The notes under the pieces: model-generated
Seen by the model: only the letters and a program-made list of their open reading frames with translations
Told to the model about the DNA's origin: nothing
Database searches by the model: none
Assembly (NCBI GenBank): GCA_037043015.1
Contig: CM073325.1
Span: forward strand, 13,061,001-13,125,000
Direction of reading: 5' to 3'
Source: Bryum argenteum
Lineage: Eukaryota > Streptophyta > Bryopsida > Bryales > Bryaceae
DNA length: 64,000 nt
Position numbers and translations under genes: made by a program
Shown: positions 11,689-24,072 of the stretch, piece by piece
How positions within the stretch are numbered: position 1 is the stretch's first letter
Layout of the letters: each line of letters begins with the position of its first letter

Positions 11689-12781
11689 TTAGATTAAGGC
11701 TCGCTCTTGGAAAACTTTCAGCATCGTGGCTCCAATTTGTGCAGGCGACTCACATACCGTCACACCGGCAGCTCTGAGCGCGTTAATCTTGTCCGTGGCA
11801 GTCCCTTTTCCTCCAGAAATGATCGCCCCCGCATGCCCCATACGCCGTCCAGGGGGAGCCGTCAACCCTGCGATGCAATGCAGTGAATCTCCCTTTAGCA
11901 AACTAAAAAGCTGTTGATTTTCCAAGCAATAAAACAGACATATTGTCTCATGGTGCAAGATTGGATGGTTAAAACAGACCTGCAATGAATGAGACGACGG
12001 GTTTCTGTGTGCCACTCTCTCGGATGAACGCAGCCGCGTCTTCTTCCGCGGAGCCTCCGATCTCTCCGATCAACACAATTCCTTCCGTCTGCGGATCGTT
12101 AACGAATTTCTCCAGACAATCCACGAAGTTCGTCCCGTTGAAGGGATCACCACCGATGCCGACACAAGTCGATTGCCCTAACCCTACTGCCGTGGTTTGG
12201 AAGACCGCCTCGTAGGTCAAGGTCCCCGAGCGCGACACGATCCCGATCCTGCCAGGCTTGTGAATGTATCCGGGCATAATGCCAATCTTGCACTCTCCTG
12301 GCTTAATAATGCCGGGACAATTCGGACCGATTAGCCGGGTTTTCGACTGGGACATGAGCGCGGACTTCACCTTGACCATGTCGTGTTGCGGGATGCCCTC
12401 CGTGATGCACACGATTAGGTCGAGCTCCGCGTCCAGGGCCTCCAAGATCGCGTTCCCCGCTAGGGAGGCTGGCACGTAGATCACTGAGGCTGTGGCTTTC
12501 GTCTCTTTCTTCGCCTCCGCCACTGTGTTGAACACCGGCAGGCCGAGATGCTCCGTGCCGCCCTTCTTAGGGGTTACCCCGCCCACCATGTTGGTGCCAT
12601 AATCGATCGCTTGCTCGGTGTGGAAGGTCCCGTTCTTGCCCGTGATGCCTTGGCAGATCACTCGGGTTGTCTTGTCGACGAACACTGCGGGTCCCTCGGT
12701 GGAAAGCGCCCTCCGCGCGCCATCGCTTCGCTGTTGCCCTAGACGAGCGAGCTGGTGCGCCACACGGCCTAGTCCTCTCAT
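11689..12781 (-). CDS. Succinyl-CoA ligase (synthetase) alpha subunit, mitochondrial, 326 aa
   Basis: This is the TCA-cycle enzyme subunit that binds CoA and carries the phospho-histidine, converting succinyl-CoA plus ADP (or GDP) and phosphate to succinate in the mitochondrial matrix with the beta subunit. Exons are 12781-11980 and 11867-11689, one GT-AG intron, in phase, and full length for the family. An Arg-rich leader of about 27 residues ([15 protein letters not shown] onward) looks like a mitochondrial presequence. CoA-binding motifs [14 protein letters not shown] and GGVTPKKGG follow, then [28 protein letters not shown] and [12 protein letters not shown]. Exon 2 carries [14 protein letters not shown] with the active-site His. 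The open frame extends upstream only to a TTG, so I chose the ATG at 12781. Confidence 0.95.
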
Positions 12782-12853
12782 CGCTGCTCGATCGCGTGTT
12801 GCAACACGATGATTCCTAGGGCGTGACAAGACAAGGGAGAGCACCAAACCAGA

Positions 12854-12946
12854 CCCCTATTGGGGTTGGCGTGAATAGAATGTGTGTTTTCTGGGGTGTG
12901 AGAACAGACCTGGAAGAAGAAGAACAGCCCCAAACCCCTATTGGGG
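12854..12946. promoter_or_regulatory. Duplicated near-palindrome CCCCTATTGGGG upstream of succinyl-CoA ligase
   Basis: CCCCTATTGGGG occurs at 12854-12865 and again at 12935-12946, each with AAC/GTT-like flanks. They lie 73-165 bases upstream of the chosen ATG of the minus-strand gene, so in its 5' UTR or core promoter. Regulatory function is not shown. Confidence 0.35.
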
Positions 12947-12959
12947 TTTGCATGAGCAA

Positions 12960-14095
12960 ATGAGCAGAGTGTCTGTGAGACCTACCCTTGATGACATGCT
13001 CATGAGAGAGCTCAATCTACAAGTTTGATATATCAAGAATGTGATGTATGTAGACATTTAACTTAGAGATGAAATGGTTGATCATAGGTTTGTTCAAGTG
13101 TTCTGATTTATGCAGAATCTTTTTGAATCCTTTTGAATTAATGTTGGGATGAGAAAACTTCATTGTGCAATTCAAACTACAACCCATCTTTGCAATACCG
13201 TACTTGCGTAGCCATTTCGGCAGAAAATTAGTCCTATTTTTAGGAGCCAAAAATTCCGGAATTTTTTTAAGAATAGAAGAGACATATTTGTACGAAAAAA
13301 AAATCGGAATCGTGAGGAAATTAGGTTTGGCAAATTCAACAATACAAAATTAATTATTTGACACCATAGTGTTGAAATGGCTATGCAGGTACGGTAATGG
13401 GTTATATGAATTCTGTAACAACTATTATCGGCATAAACAAATGCCTAGATTTGACCAATTTCTTTAAACTATAATTCATTCACAAATGAACAACTTCTTT
13501 TTTTTACCAAATATTTACATTTACCACGGATGTTCAAATATTTGAGAAACATCATGGGAGTGGTAAAACACACATAACAAGATTCCCCCTAATAACTGTG
13601 GTCGGGAATGCCATACTTGTGCACATGCAATAGAAAAAGGAAAATATATTGGTGACAAAAAAGCCTCCATCGCAGAAAGGTATTTTGTATAGAGAAACCC
13701 TAAACCCTAAACCCCGGGCTTCATAATCCTACCATGCATGGCAACCTCCAACCTCGACAACTCAATGGATGCCAACATGCGATTGCACCGGTCTCGAAAT
13801 CAGAAATCAATGTGCCTACGTAAAGCTGAACGCAACATGTTACGATTCCAGCGGATGATCCATCAAAACTCCACAAACCAAGCTGACAAATCTCGAAGGG
13901 AAAGCCATCGAAGCAACAAAATCTGCAGCCACCTCCTCGACTAGCTTCGGGGTTTCCGAGCAATCTCTAGTTTGGACTCAATTGTGACGAGAAAGTGCAA
14001 ATCCATGAACCACATGTAAAGTTCGGATCATGAAGCTTTTGAGATCGCACTCAAGGAATAGTGGGTCCTAGAGAATGTAACGGCTGACCTGGCTG
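12960..14095. other. Divergent intergenic region between succinyl-CoA ligase and the CCA-adding enzyme
   Basis: The two genes are transcribed away from each other from this interval. Apart from the telomere-like motif at 13696 I see no gene; short open frames on both strands look random. Confidence 0.4.
13696..13715. promoter_or_regulatory. Telomere-like (CCCTAAA)2-3 tract
   Basis: The sequence AAACCCTAAACCCTAAACCC is almost three copies of the plant-type telomere repeat. A separate AAACCCTAA telo-box lies at 14102-14109, just before the CCA-adding enzyme ATG. Telo-boxes are known in plant promoters of translation-related and ribosomal genes; activity here is inferred. Confidence 0.5.
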
Positions 14096-14150
14096 AGCGC
14101 CAAACCCTAATGGCCTACAATCCGGAGGAGAACCCATTTACTGGGCGATC

Positions 14151-17100
14151 ATGGGTTCACTCTCGCTTCGGACGCTTCATAAGCCATCGGCATTCATCGC
14201 CTGTAGCCTGCTCACCAGGCACAATCACCTTGCGCGCTCCCTGCATGCATTCAAGCCGCTGCAACTTCCTTTCGTAAGCTCAATTGCAGCAAAATCATTC
14301 GAATCGGGGGCTGTTAAGGCGAGGAGACGAGTGTGCTGCGCAATGGGAGTGGAGGTCGTGGAGACGGTCCGGTTGACGGACCAGGAAACCAAGCTCTTCG
14401 ACCTCTTGCTCGCCACCCTCCGCCATTTCGAGCTCCAAACTGAGCTTCGGGTCGCCGGCGGATGGGTCCGCGACAAAGTAAGACTCCATTCGAGAGTTTG
14501 CTGATCAGTCCATTTGATGATTCTGTGCTCGGATTGAGCATGGCTATGGAATTAATGCTGTGGCTTGGGCCAGTTGCTGGGGAGAGATTCGCACGATATC
14601 GATATAGCGCTGGACAATATGTATGGCAAACAATTTTGCGAGAAAGTGAACGAGTATTTGAAGAGTATAGGCGAGGAGACGTCCGGGGTGGGCGTCATTC
14701 AAAGGTAAGCAGTCTTGTTGCTTGTGAATTGGTGATTCTGTTACGGCAGGATTCTTGTTATTGATGTGCAAGTGGTCCAGCAATCCGGAGCAGTCGAAGC
14801 ATTTGGAGACTGCTACGACGCGTGTGAAGGGCGTTTGGGTGGATTTTGTCAACTTGCGAGCTGAGACTTATGCTCAGAACAGTCGCATTCCTACTATGGT
14901 GCGTGGCCCTAGATCACCAACAACAAAGCTTCATTGCTCTTGTTGATGGCACAATTCTCTGTACACGGTCAGAAGAATACCAGTATCTTTGTAATCAAGC
15001 AGGGATATATACTTCGAATACGAACAGTACCTTGAGACATGTAATAGCGTCAAACATCATCACGATGCAGAACATTGCGTGATGAATTCAAGTTGAACTG
15101 ACGGGAATTTTACGTGAAATTTGCATGTGTATGTCAACTTTAAATGCCGTACGGTGATCCCCGATTAGGGTGATGGGAAATTTGATCATAACTATACATC
15201 AATATTACTTCTTAGATGGAAAGAAACAGGTCATGTTCACGAAGACTGTTGTAGATACTGAGTTATGAGATGGGAACTTGTTCAGGAATTCGGAACTGCC
15301 GAACAAGATGCTCTACGACGAGACCTGACTATAAACAGGTACTCACTTCTGAACGTTTCATCGATAATTGCATCTCATACATACGGATACTAACTAGAGC
15401 ACTGCCGTTTATCAACGCCAGTATGTTTTACAACATCAACAAACGTTGCGTGGAGGATTTAACGTCACGAGGTATGTATCAATATCTTCAATGTAGGTAC
15501 TTACTCAATGCTAGTTTGCTACCGACAAGGATCAATCTGTTCATACACTTCGATTGTCTTGGCATGGTGCAGGGATCAAAGACTTGAAAGCAGGAATTAT
15601 TCGCACTCCACTGCCTTCGAAAGAAACGTTTCTAGATGATCCACTGCGTGTCATGCGAGCTGTTCGCTTTGGTGAGCAAACTTTTCCCATCTCACTTTGA
15701 ATGTATTTGCTGTTTTACGAGATTGTGAAGCATGTTTTTGAGTGGTCGTATTCTTCGATTCAATACTTTCAGATTTTTGCCTATACTTTCAGAGAAAAGT
15801 TCAAAGACTTATATTTTTGACTCAAGGCTATCTTTCCCATTTTCAACTGAAAATCCAATTACAACGTAACCATTGATGAGAAGTATGAAAACTAGCATTA
15901 TATTTAGACTGCAAAGAAGGGTCGATTCAATGAATATGGCCTTCTCAGGTGCTCGTTTCGGGTTTGTGCTGGATGAGGAGCTTAAAACGGCAGCTTCTTG
16001 TGAGGAAGTCAAATCCGCACTTGGCACCAAAGTCAGCCGTGAACGTATCGGCCACGAGGTGAATATTCATTTCCTCATTGACTGATTGCTGCTTTCACTA
16101 CACTGCATCGAACAGTCACAACGAAAATGATGGAGTTTCAAATATAATATTCAGACTTGTGAGTATAGGTTATACCACATACCTCAAGTATGTTGCACAT
16201 AGATGTTAATAAGCAGCATTGCCTGCAGATTGACCTGATGTTGATGGATAAGAAGCCACACACAGCATTACGATGTCTGGAGCAACTGCAACTCTTTCCA
16301 GTTGTTTTCACGAGTATACTCACTAACATAAAGCCTGCCTTGGAGGATAACATCGGCAGGTAAGCAGGCTCAATACGTAATTCTCACTGTAAGAACCCCA
16401 AGTCTTGAATTGAAAGAGAATTAGCTAAAGTTGTTGGGGTCTTCGACTGGTGTGTAGGGTGTGTGTAGATTACATGGAAGCAGCTGGCCATGTCTTGGTC
16501 GAGTTTGAGGGCGTTCCAAGTACAGCAAAATTCACGGTAAATGACTACCTCTCATCCATTTTCTCTCCTAGAGGATACACTGGAATGGTTTTTTTGCATA
16601 GAATGTATTAGATGGTAACTTTTTTTTCATATATGCAGGCTGAGGAAAGAAGGTTGTTTCACCTGGCTAGTTTTCTCCTTCCATTACGACATCACACTGC
16701 TTCACACCCGGAGAAGAAAGGCGTGGTCAGTCTATTTCCTCAACATGCATGAGTTCCATGTTATGTTTATGAGTTTCACACTGCTACTTTTAGTTTTGGT
16801 TCACTCACTTTCCATTTCGGTTGTTGTTTTCTTCAGTTTCCAATATCAGAGCTGATCATCAAGGAGTCTCTGAAGCTGAAATCAGATGATGCCAAAAAGG
16901 TAAATAAATTTGTGCCTGTGCTCACGCTGGAGACTGATAATATTCTAGTGAGACTTTTGCAATCTCTTCTTAGAAGAGATTCTATGGGAAGTGGTTTTAA
17001 GTTCAAAGTCTACGATTACTGCTCAGAAATTGATGATGTTGTAATCATTCGGCAGGTGTTGCAACTCCATAATGCTGCGGAGCAATTCGTCGAGCTAACA

Positions 17101-17929
17101 GAGATGTTCCTTGGCGAGGGACATGAGAGAACCGATGAAGATTTCCAAGCAGAAAAGAGAGTTCAAGCAGGTTGGTGTTTTTTTTCACCTCCTCAATCTG
17201 GATAATAGCGCACTTTAATGAAATCGGGACACATTTTTTTATGCTGCTATTGCTCATGAGAGTGTGCTAATTGATGTGCAGGTTTGCTGTTAGGGGAGAT
17301 CAAGAGCCTCTGGCGCCTGGCTTTGGTTCTGTCGTCGCTTCTCTCCTCGTCTCTTGATGAAGCTTCTGTCACAGAGAGGGCCAACAGCTGCCTTATTGTT
17401 GAAACCACTATCGTCAGATTAGGTGAGAAACCAATCCTTGATACCAATTATCAAACAGAATCTATTACTCTCATAACCATGGCTTCATCGGTTTTTCAGG
17501 ACTCGAGAATTTGTGGACTCGGAAGCCATTGTTTGACGGGAAAAAAGTCATGAGTCTTCTAGGATTGCAGAAAGGTGGCCCGCAAATGAAAGAATGGGTA
17601 CTCTCCTCTTCTTCCTTTACTTAATGACACTGGTCCTGAAACTTGAAACCGAACAAGACTTATCTAGACCGACTATCTATCCGAATTCACTTGTACTCAA
17701 TCTAAGAGCCTGCACGACACAGCTTCAAATGCTTAGAGCGTTGCACTGCAGTACAGAGCTTAGATTCAAGCTGAAGGAAAGTATGATTTAGAGCACATGT
17801 TGTTGGACTTGTGATGATTGGCAGATGGGCAGGTTTCACAAGTGGGAGCTAGCGCATCCAGAAGGGACAGAGGAGCAGTGCTTGGAGTGGTTCCATCAGG
17901 AGCATTCCAAGCGCCTCAAGTCACAATAA
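14151..17929 (+). CDS. tRNA nucleotidyltransferase (CCA-adding enzyme), 15 exons, 568 aa
   Basis: Class II CCA-adding enzymes add CCA to tRNA 3' ends from CTP and ATP. Exons: 14151-14477, 14574-14704, 14781-14898, 15286-15338, 15422-15471, 15573-15671, 15949-16058, 16229-16359, 16458-16536, 16639-16725, 16837-16899, 17056-17170, 17282-17422, 17500-17597 and 17825-17929. All junctions are GT-AG and every phase agrees (1707 nt). Visible motifs: nucleotide-binding GGWVRDK (103-109) and catalytic DID at 117-119, the RRD element at 203-205, and DDPLRVMRAVRFGARFGF at 248 onward. A basic N-terminus of about 60 residues looks like an organelle transit peptide. A second Met at residue 65 (MGVEVVE) would give a form without it, matching the known use of alternative starts to supply organelles and cytosol/nucleus in plants. 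Confidence 0.96.
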
Positions 17930-19656
17930 TTAGCGGCCTTTTACATTGCTAATTCTTCGTCTAGCGCCTGCTTCAGCCATTTTGTAAGCTCCACGCCCTA
18001 TGCTTTCAGTATCTGGGGCAACATACTAATAAACAAATAGCCTGGTCCCTCTCCGTCCAGTATATAAAAGAAACTCTCTATTCCCATGCTCAAACTCACG
18101 TAAGGCAACCATCAGTAAGAGTGCCTTGCACTGGTTGCAACCCATTTTGGAATGCGCATGATTTGATGTTCTTGAAGACATGAGAGTGATTATTATGTTG
18201 GATGTTATAATACTAGATAATATGCTAACGCTGGTACAATATTGCTCTTGCAGGGGGAGCTGAGTTGAGGTGGTATATCAACTTGTATCATTTTGCTATT
18301 GAAATTACTGATTGAACTGAAGCTATGTATAGTACTTGAAAGAAATGCAAAGCAGCAATTTGAGCATATGATATACTTACTATTAGGCTGCTGCTCTTTC
18401 ATTTCTGTTCTGCTCGCCTTGGTGGCAACGATGTACTTTCTGGACTCTGAATCAATACACTGAATTTTGAGACTTAGTTTGAGATCTGGTTTTGGTATTC
18501 TTGTTCAGAATATGTACAGTTTAGGCAGGAGTTTGTAGGGTTTGCTTTTTGAGTAAGAGTTGGAAGTATGGTAAGGTGTCCTATAATGGCGCAATTTTCA
18601 ACACAGAAAATCTACAGGAATGTTGCCAGTGCAAGCAATTTTTGTGCATGGGGAAAATTAGTAGAAAACTAGAGCAAGTGGAATCATCATTTTTCGACTC
18701 TTCTACAGTAAGTAATGAATTTTTAAACATGGAAATATAAGTGTTCTTAAAATGGTGCCCTAAAGTGACGGCCTATAATCTTTGCAGTGTGTACATGGTA
18801 CTGTTGTATGGAGAAGCTATTATGTACGTGACAGTGAAGATTACTAGGGCTCCATTTTCGGCACTGCGCCATTTTTGGCTGCTCTACCATAGGTGTTAAA
18901 GTTTTGTTGATTCAAAACTCATCAAATGGCATTTTGTGAAGACACGGATTGTGCAAAGTACATTTGGAAGTAGATTTTTTACACTTCAACACGTGGTAAT
19001 GACAACTCTAATGAGTAGTTTATTTTAGTGTAGTGCATTTAGTCTATTCCACTAGTGTTTTTTTGAGTGACCATGGGTGATAGGTTACATGGTAATGCAT
19101 ATACAATGCATATACGACATGAAGAGTTTTGAAGAGTTTGTATTAAGAACCAACAAAGATTTTTATCAAATTATTGGGTTCTATCAAATAATAATTAAGT
19201 CATTTTGATAGTGTTTAGAATTCGTTTTCTCAAATTCCTTATTTTTTCCAAAAAGCTATCTAACACATAGATTTTGGTTCTCATAAAATAAGAAGATTCC
19301 ACTAAATCTTCTACAATAAATAGATAATCATGGAAGAGATGAAATATCATAACATAATAGATATCCTATGGAATCAAATAAACAATCACAAACAACATAT
19401 GTATAAGTTGTATTACGCTGTAAGTTATAATGTGATAATATCCTATCTGTACGTGCCATTCTTATTTTTTAGTTTGTACAAAAAAATATTCTTGATTGTA
19501 TAATAGTATGTTTTATAAAATTTTGTAGTTAAACCTACAATATTTTAGCTCAAGTAAAAACAAATTATTATTTTATTTATTTTTTGAATAAAATTAAAAT
19601 AAATGCACAACAATGTTTGAAACATATCAATAAAAATTGTAGTGATAGAAGCGTTC
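17930..19656. other. 3' flank of the CCA-adding enzyme and AT-rich intergenic DNA
   Basis: The first few hundred bases are probably 3' UTR and terminator. Beyond about 18.2 kb the sequence becomes AT-rich without a recognisable gene; this is the left edge of the repeat-dominated region. Confidence 0.4.
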
Positions 19657-19765
19657 AGGTAGAGGTGTTTAGCAAAAGCGTTTAGATAGAGACGTTTAGG
19701 AAAAACTTTTAGGTAGAGGTGTTTAGCAAAAAAAATTAGGTAGAGTACGTTTGTCAAAATCGTTT
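19657..19765. repeat. 27-bp minisatellite, about four copies
   Basis: Units of 27, 27, 27 and 28 bases follow the pattern AGGTAGAGGTGTTTAGCAAA plus seven more bases. Decayed versions continue left and right. Translated on the minus strand it gives a repeated FAKHLYLNA-like peptide, which is a by-product of the repeat. Confidence 0.8.
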
Positions 19766-22700
19766 GAGCATTCATGTGCAGATGAAAAGTTGTTCAGCGT
19801 TCATCCGTAGAGGAGAAAATCGTCAAGCGTTATTCGGAGATGAAAAAAATGTAGATGTGGATGTAAAATTGTTGATGAAAGATTGAAAGACTGTGGGTAG
19901 AATATGAAAAATATAGAGACATGCACCTTCTACTCAAGAAATTAAAATATTTGCTTAAGAAAAAAATCAAATTGCATTCACAAATTAAAGCAGATTTGTA
20001 ATTCAATAATACTCAAGTTTTTGGAATCTTGGTGCTAAATGCTCCTACATTGTCACTATTGTCAAGATTTTATTTGTATTTTTTGGTATATAATGTGCCT
20101 TCATCTCCTTCAGTCAAGTTGTAGTTGAATTCTATATACATCCAACAAGAATTTGATGGCTAGAAGCTCGCAAATTCAAAGAATTACAGGGTTCTGATAT
20201 CTATATCTTCTTCAAAACCATTTAGGATAGCCATGGGAGTGAGCCAAAAAGTACCTTAGATCCGGAATGAAGTAAACATCTTGATGTGTTTGCCTCTTAA
20301 AATTTTCAAAAAGTGTTCTTTTGTTATTCTTACTAGCGTATTTACCAACTTGCTTTCAAGATATGTGCTAATAGATTGCCAATTATTGAAATCTTCTTGC
20401 AGGATGTGCTTTCTCTATAACAATTTCAGATCTGTGACAAACGTTGCAGTAAAAACCGTTATTAACAACGATAAAATTGGAAAGGTTATACTTATGACAT
20501 TCGTGCTTGTAAGGAAACATTAGTAGATTAGCAATGGTGAATTATCTAATGAACCTACAAAAAGAATGGTATAGTAAATACATTTTCAAAGTTAAATATA
20601 AATCTATACAATGAAATTAATTGAAAATGATTTTGGCATAATAAAGTACCTTCCTTGTTGAAGTTGGAGTTTTAGAACACAATCTATTGTGGATAGATTG
20701 TAATTCTATTTGCGCAAACATGTCAACAAGCGATGTTATAATTGTACTTACTTCAGTACATAAATACTGCTATTCAGATTTCGAAACACTATTTTTTTTT
20801 TAACAACTCCATGACACACTGACTATTATTAAAAGCTTGAACAATTTGGTTGCATTCTTTCAAAAATTGTGGACCGAGTGCTATAATGTCATTGTCATTT
20901 TTGCTATATACATCAGCTATAACCAACTATTGATAGCGAGCAAATTGACTTCTAATCTCAATGATAGAAACAATCATTGTTGTTGATGTTCATTGTTCAT
21001 GTGAATGTTTACGATACTCATAGATGCTATTGCTATAAAAATATTTATCGATAAGGTTATATTCGACATCATTATATATCTTGGTCACGGATATGGTAAT
21101 CTAAACTTTTCAATAGAATATGTATATCATCTTTCTCATGGATTTCTCAGACTTTCAAGCTATATTAAAATTCTCTATGCAAATATATGACTCACAGAAC
21201 AACTTTCCTTCATGCTGTTGAATTTGAAAGTGCACCGCACTCATAGTGATACTAGTATATCCTCCTATGTCGAGAAAAACACAATGAAGGTAAGGATGTT
21301 TCACTTCTTTGTTTGAATCCTAATTTCTATATCAACACAATATTTTGCCCACAGATGCTACATTTTAAGTATATTCATTTCAATCCTTTACAAAAACAAG
21401 CACGTTCGACATGGAAGCACAAATAATCATAATGACAATGCCATAAATGACAAAATGACAATAACACGAATAAAAAATGACAATGACAAGAATCAGAGAA
21501 GTGAGAGAATTCGGAGAATAAGACCATTATCAGATAGGCTGCATTCTAAACATACTTTTAACCTTATTTATTTTTAGTATAATTTTCACCTAATTATAAA
21601 ATTTACCTATTTTTGACGTAAATCTAATATTAACATTATTACCTACTTTATTTAGTTTTAATCTAATTCATTATGTCAAAAAAATTTAATCTATTAGATA
21701 GAGCTTGTTGACTCAGATTATAGGGCTCGTAGAGTACAGTTTGGTAAGTTTTTGTAATAAGCCTTTAACGAGCATAATAGGTCATACCACTTATGGAGTC
21801 ATAGGGTTGGATGTAATTAGGAACTTTATAAGGGAGGTTAAGAGAATGATAGAGACTATGATAATAGAAGTGTGATATGAGGCCTCACATTGGGTCTTAA
21901 GGTGATTTCTATTGTGATAACGTCTCTGACATGAGAGGTCTACATAATTTTTTAATTTGTAGGTGCTTCTACCCTAAGAACGCGCAAGTGCTAACCGCCT
22001 TTAATTTGGATCTCATTTGCTTCTTCTTTACTTTTTAATATTGTGAAAGGGTTTGGATAGATGAGTGGACTTCTAGGTGTGTTAATAAGAAAATTACCCC
22101 ATAGTTAGCTTGGATACGAATAAAGTCCTCGGTCTGGTGGAAGGCCGGTCCTTACCATGCATTTGCATCGGGATAAGTGACAGCGTCTGATTCTCTTCTC
22201 ATCTGTGAAAGCTGCTAAGTTTCATGTTCTCTCTATACATCAAAACAGTTTCAGAGAGTGCACAAACGTATTGCACATTCTCTTTATTTTCAAGTTTTTA
22301 TATTCTCACCTCCTAGCATATTGTGTTCTTTTACTTATTTTTTATTTCGTTATTTTATGCTTATTTCATCTTCATACTGGTGTTTTCTTGTTGGTTTTAT
22401 AATTCTAAAGGTGATAAAAATATGTGTCAATTAGTGTATAGAGTTTAAACGACTAATTAATTTTCATCATTTTTGTGCAATTAGTTTTTCGAGAAGATGA
22501 AGCTTTTTCTTCAATCTAAAATTGTGATAATTTGAATGTTTGTCTCTATGCTTATGACATCTTCTATAAGTAGCTTTTCTACATCACTTGATGTGTTAAA
22601 AATATATAGTTATTTATCTTTGATTCTCCCACTTTTTCTTGTTTTAATTTGAATGAATGAAAAAAATAAATCAAAAGTGATTAAAATTTTACGACATGAG

Positions 22701-22862
22701 TCAGGGCAATCTACAGATTGGAATTATGTAGAGATAGTAGTTAGGAGATCAAGTGCAAATATGCATTATCAGAAATTCAAACAATTTTATATTATAGGTA
22801 ATCCCGCTTTCAACAACTTGTTGGAAATGTAGGATTTTTCTTTTACGAAGTAATTGTGTTCA
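19766..22862. other. AT-rich intergenic DNA with no recognised gene
   Basis: Both strands carry only short, AT-biased open frames without family resemblance. A stretch near 21720-22200 is less AT-rich and may be part of an old repeat, but I could not find paired ends or a protein domain. Confidence 0.35.
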
Positions 22863-23301
22863 TTAACCCCTAAACGTCCAAGGGGGGGGGGGGTAAAGCT
22901 CCTAACAATTGGTAATAATGCTGATTTTTTCAAAACTGCGTAAAAACAAATAAAAGATGAAAATGGAAAATCCAACCGTAGGATCTTCTTTGGAGCATGG
23001 CAATTAGTATGACCTCTAAGTTGCATGCCATTTGGAGGTATGGATTTCAAGATCCATGCAAAAAAGGGGTGAAGATCACACCACCAAAACTTTCATGAAA
23101 AATCTCTTTCGCCCACTCTCACAAATTGAGGATCAAGGTTTTTACTAATTATCTAAAGAGGGAGTAGAGTAAACCCACTGAGGAGTTGAGCAAAAAAAAC
23201 GGCGGATGAAAATCGATGGGATGAAAGCGGGGTTGTGCACCAAAGACGGAGCCTCACATCCAGAATGTCGAAAAACGACACTGTGGGCGCTTAAGAGTTA
23301 A
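22863..23301. mobile_element. TTAA-flanked terminal-inverted-repeat element (member A)
   Basis: The left end reads TTAACCCCTAAACGTCCA. The reverse complement of the right end reads TTAACTCTTAAGCGCCCA, matching at 14 of 18 positions. No longer duplication lies outside, so TTAA is the likely target site. The interior of about 400 bp has no transposase; a poly-G tract of about a dozen bases follows the left end. The same termini occur at 57584-57953. Confidence 0.6.
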
Positions 23302-23562
23302 GGTAGGCCGCAATTAGAAATCAGAACGATAGTTTGTTATGTTTTTTATTGAATTAGATCATAGATTTAATCATATGCATGTGACAAACCGTTAAAAAAT
23401 GAGAGCATTTACAGTAAGAAAACATGTTGACATGATTAGAGGTTTTTTCTGATAAGACAAAATTATTTTTGCAGTGCACATTTATCCGCGTATGAGAGCG
23501 TTCGCAAACTATTATTTATACTTTTGAGGCTTAATATGTGCAAGACTGCATAAGATGATAGA

Positions 23563-23684
<122 letters not shown>

Positions 23685-23723
23685 TGGACTAAAAGACTTA
23701 TTTTACACAAAACAAATAAAAAG

Positions 23724-23987
23724 TGTTGAGAGCTTGGATAGAGCTCCGGAAAACGAAAGAAATGCAAAAGAAGAAGAGCCCGATAAAACGGGAGTGGAAG
23801 CTTAAGTAGAAGAATTGACTAGGTACAGATTGATGAGGAGTGGCGGCTTGGCCGCCTCATGCATTCAATGCACGTACCTCCATGATCTCCGCTATCTACG
23901 CTAATCAATGCCGCTAACGGTTTCTGTGGATAAGGGATGAAGTGGTTGAACGGCGACCCGGGAGATGCGCTGAGCTCTTCCACAACA
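23724..23987 (-). repeat. 3' LTR of the copia fossil
   Basis: A 264-base terminal repeat with TGTTG...CAACA ends, about 95% identical by eye to 34111-34374. A stretch of about 130 bases in the middle is unchanged between the two copies. A GA-rich polypurine-like tract lies directly inside it. Confidence 0.88.
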
Positions 23988-24072
23988 CTCCTCCTCGAAC
24001 GAGGAAGGCTCGCTAAAAACTCCTCCGTGGAAGGTCTCGGAATGAGAAAAGAGTTACTTCCCCGTTCGCTCT

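Noticed and set aside
12782-12847. 22-residue N-terminal extension of succinyl-CoA ligase alpha
   Set aside because: The extension begins at TTG; the ATG at 12781 already gives a full-length protein with a presequence.
19545-19775. Minus-strand open frame with repeated FAKHLYLNA peptide
   Set aside because: Consequence of the 27-base minisatellite; AT-driven flanks.
21720-22200. Possible solo LTR starting TGTTGACTCAG
   Set aside because: No partner copy, no matching end and no flanking duplication found.
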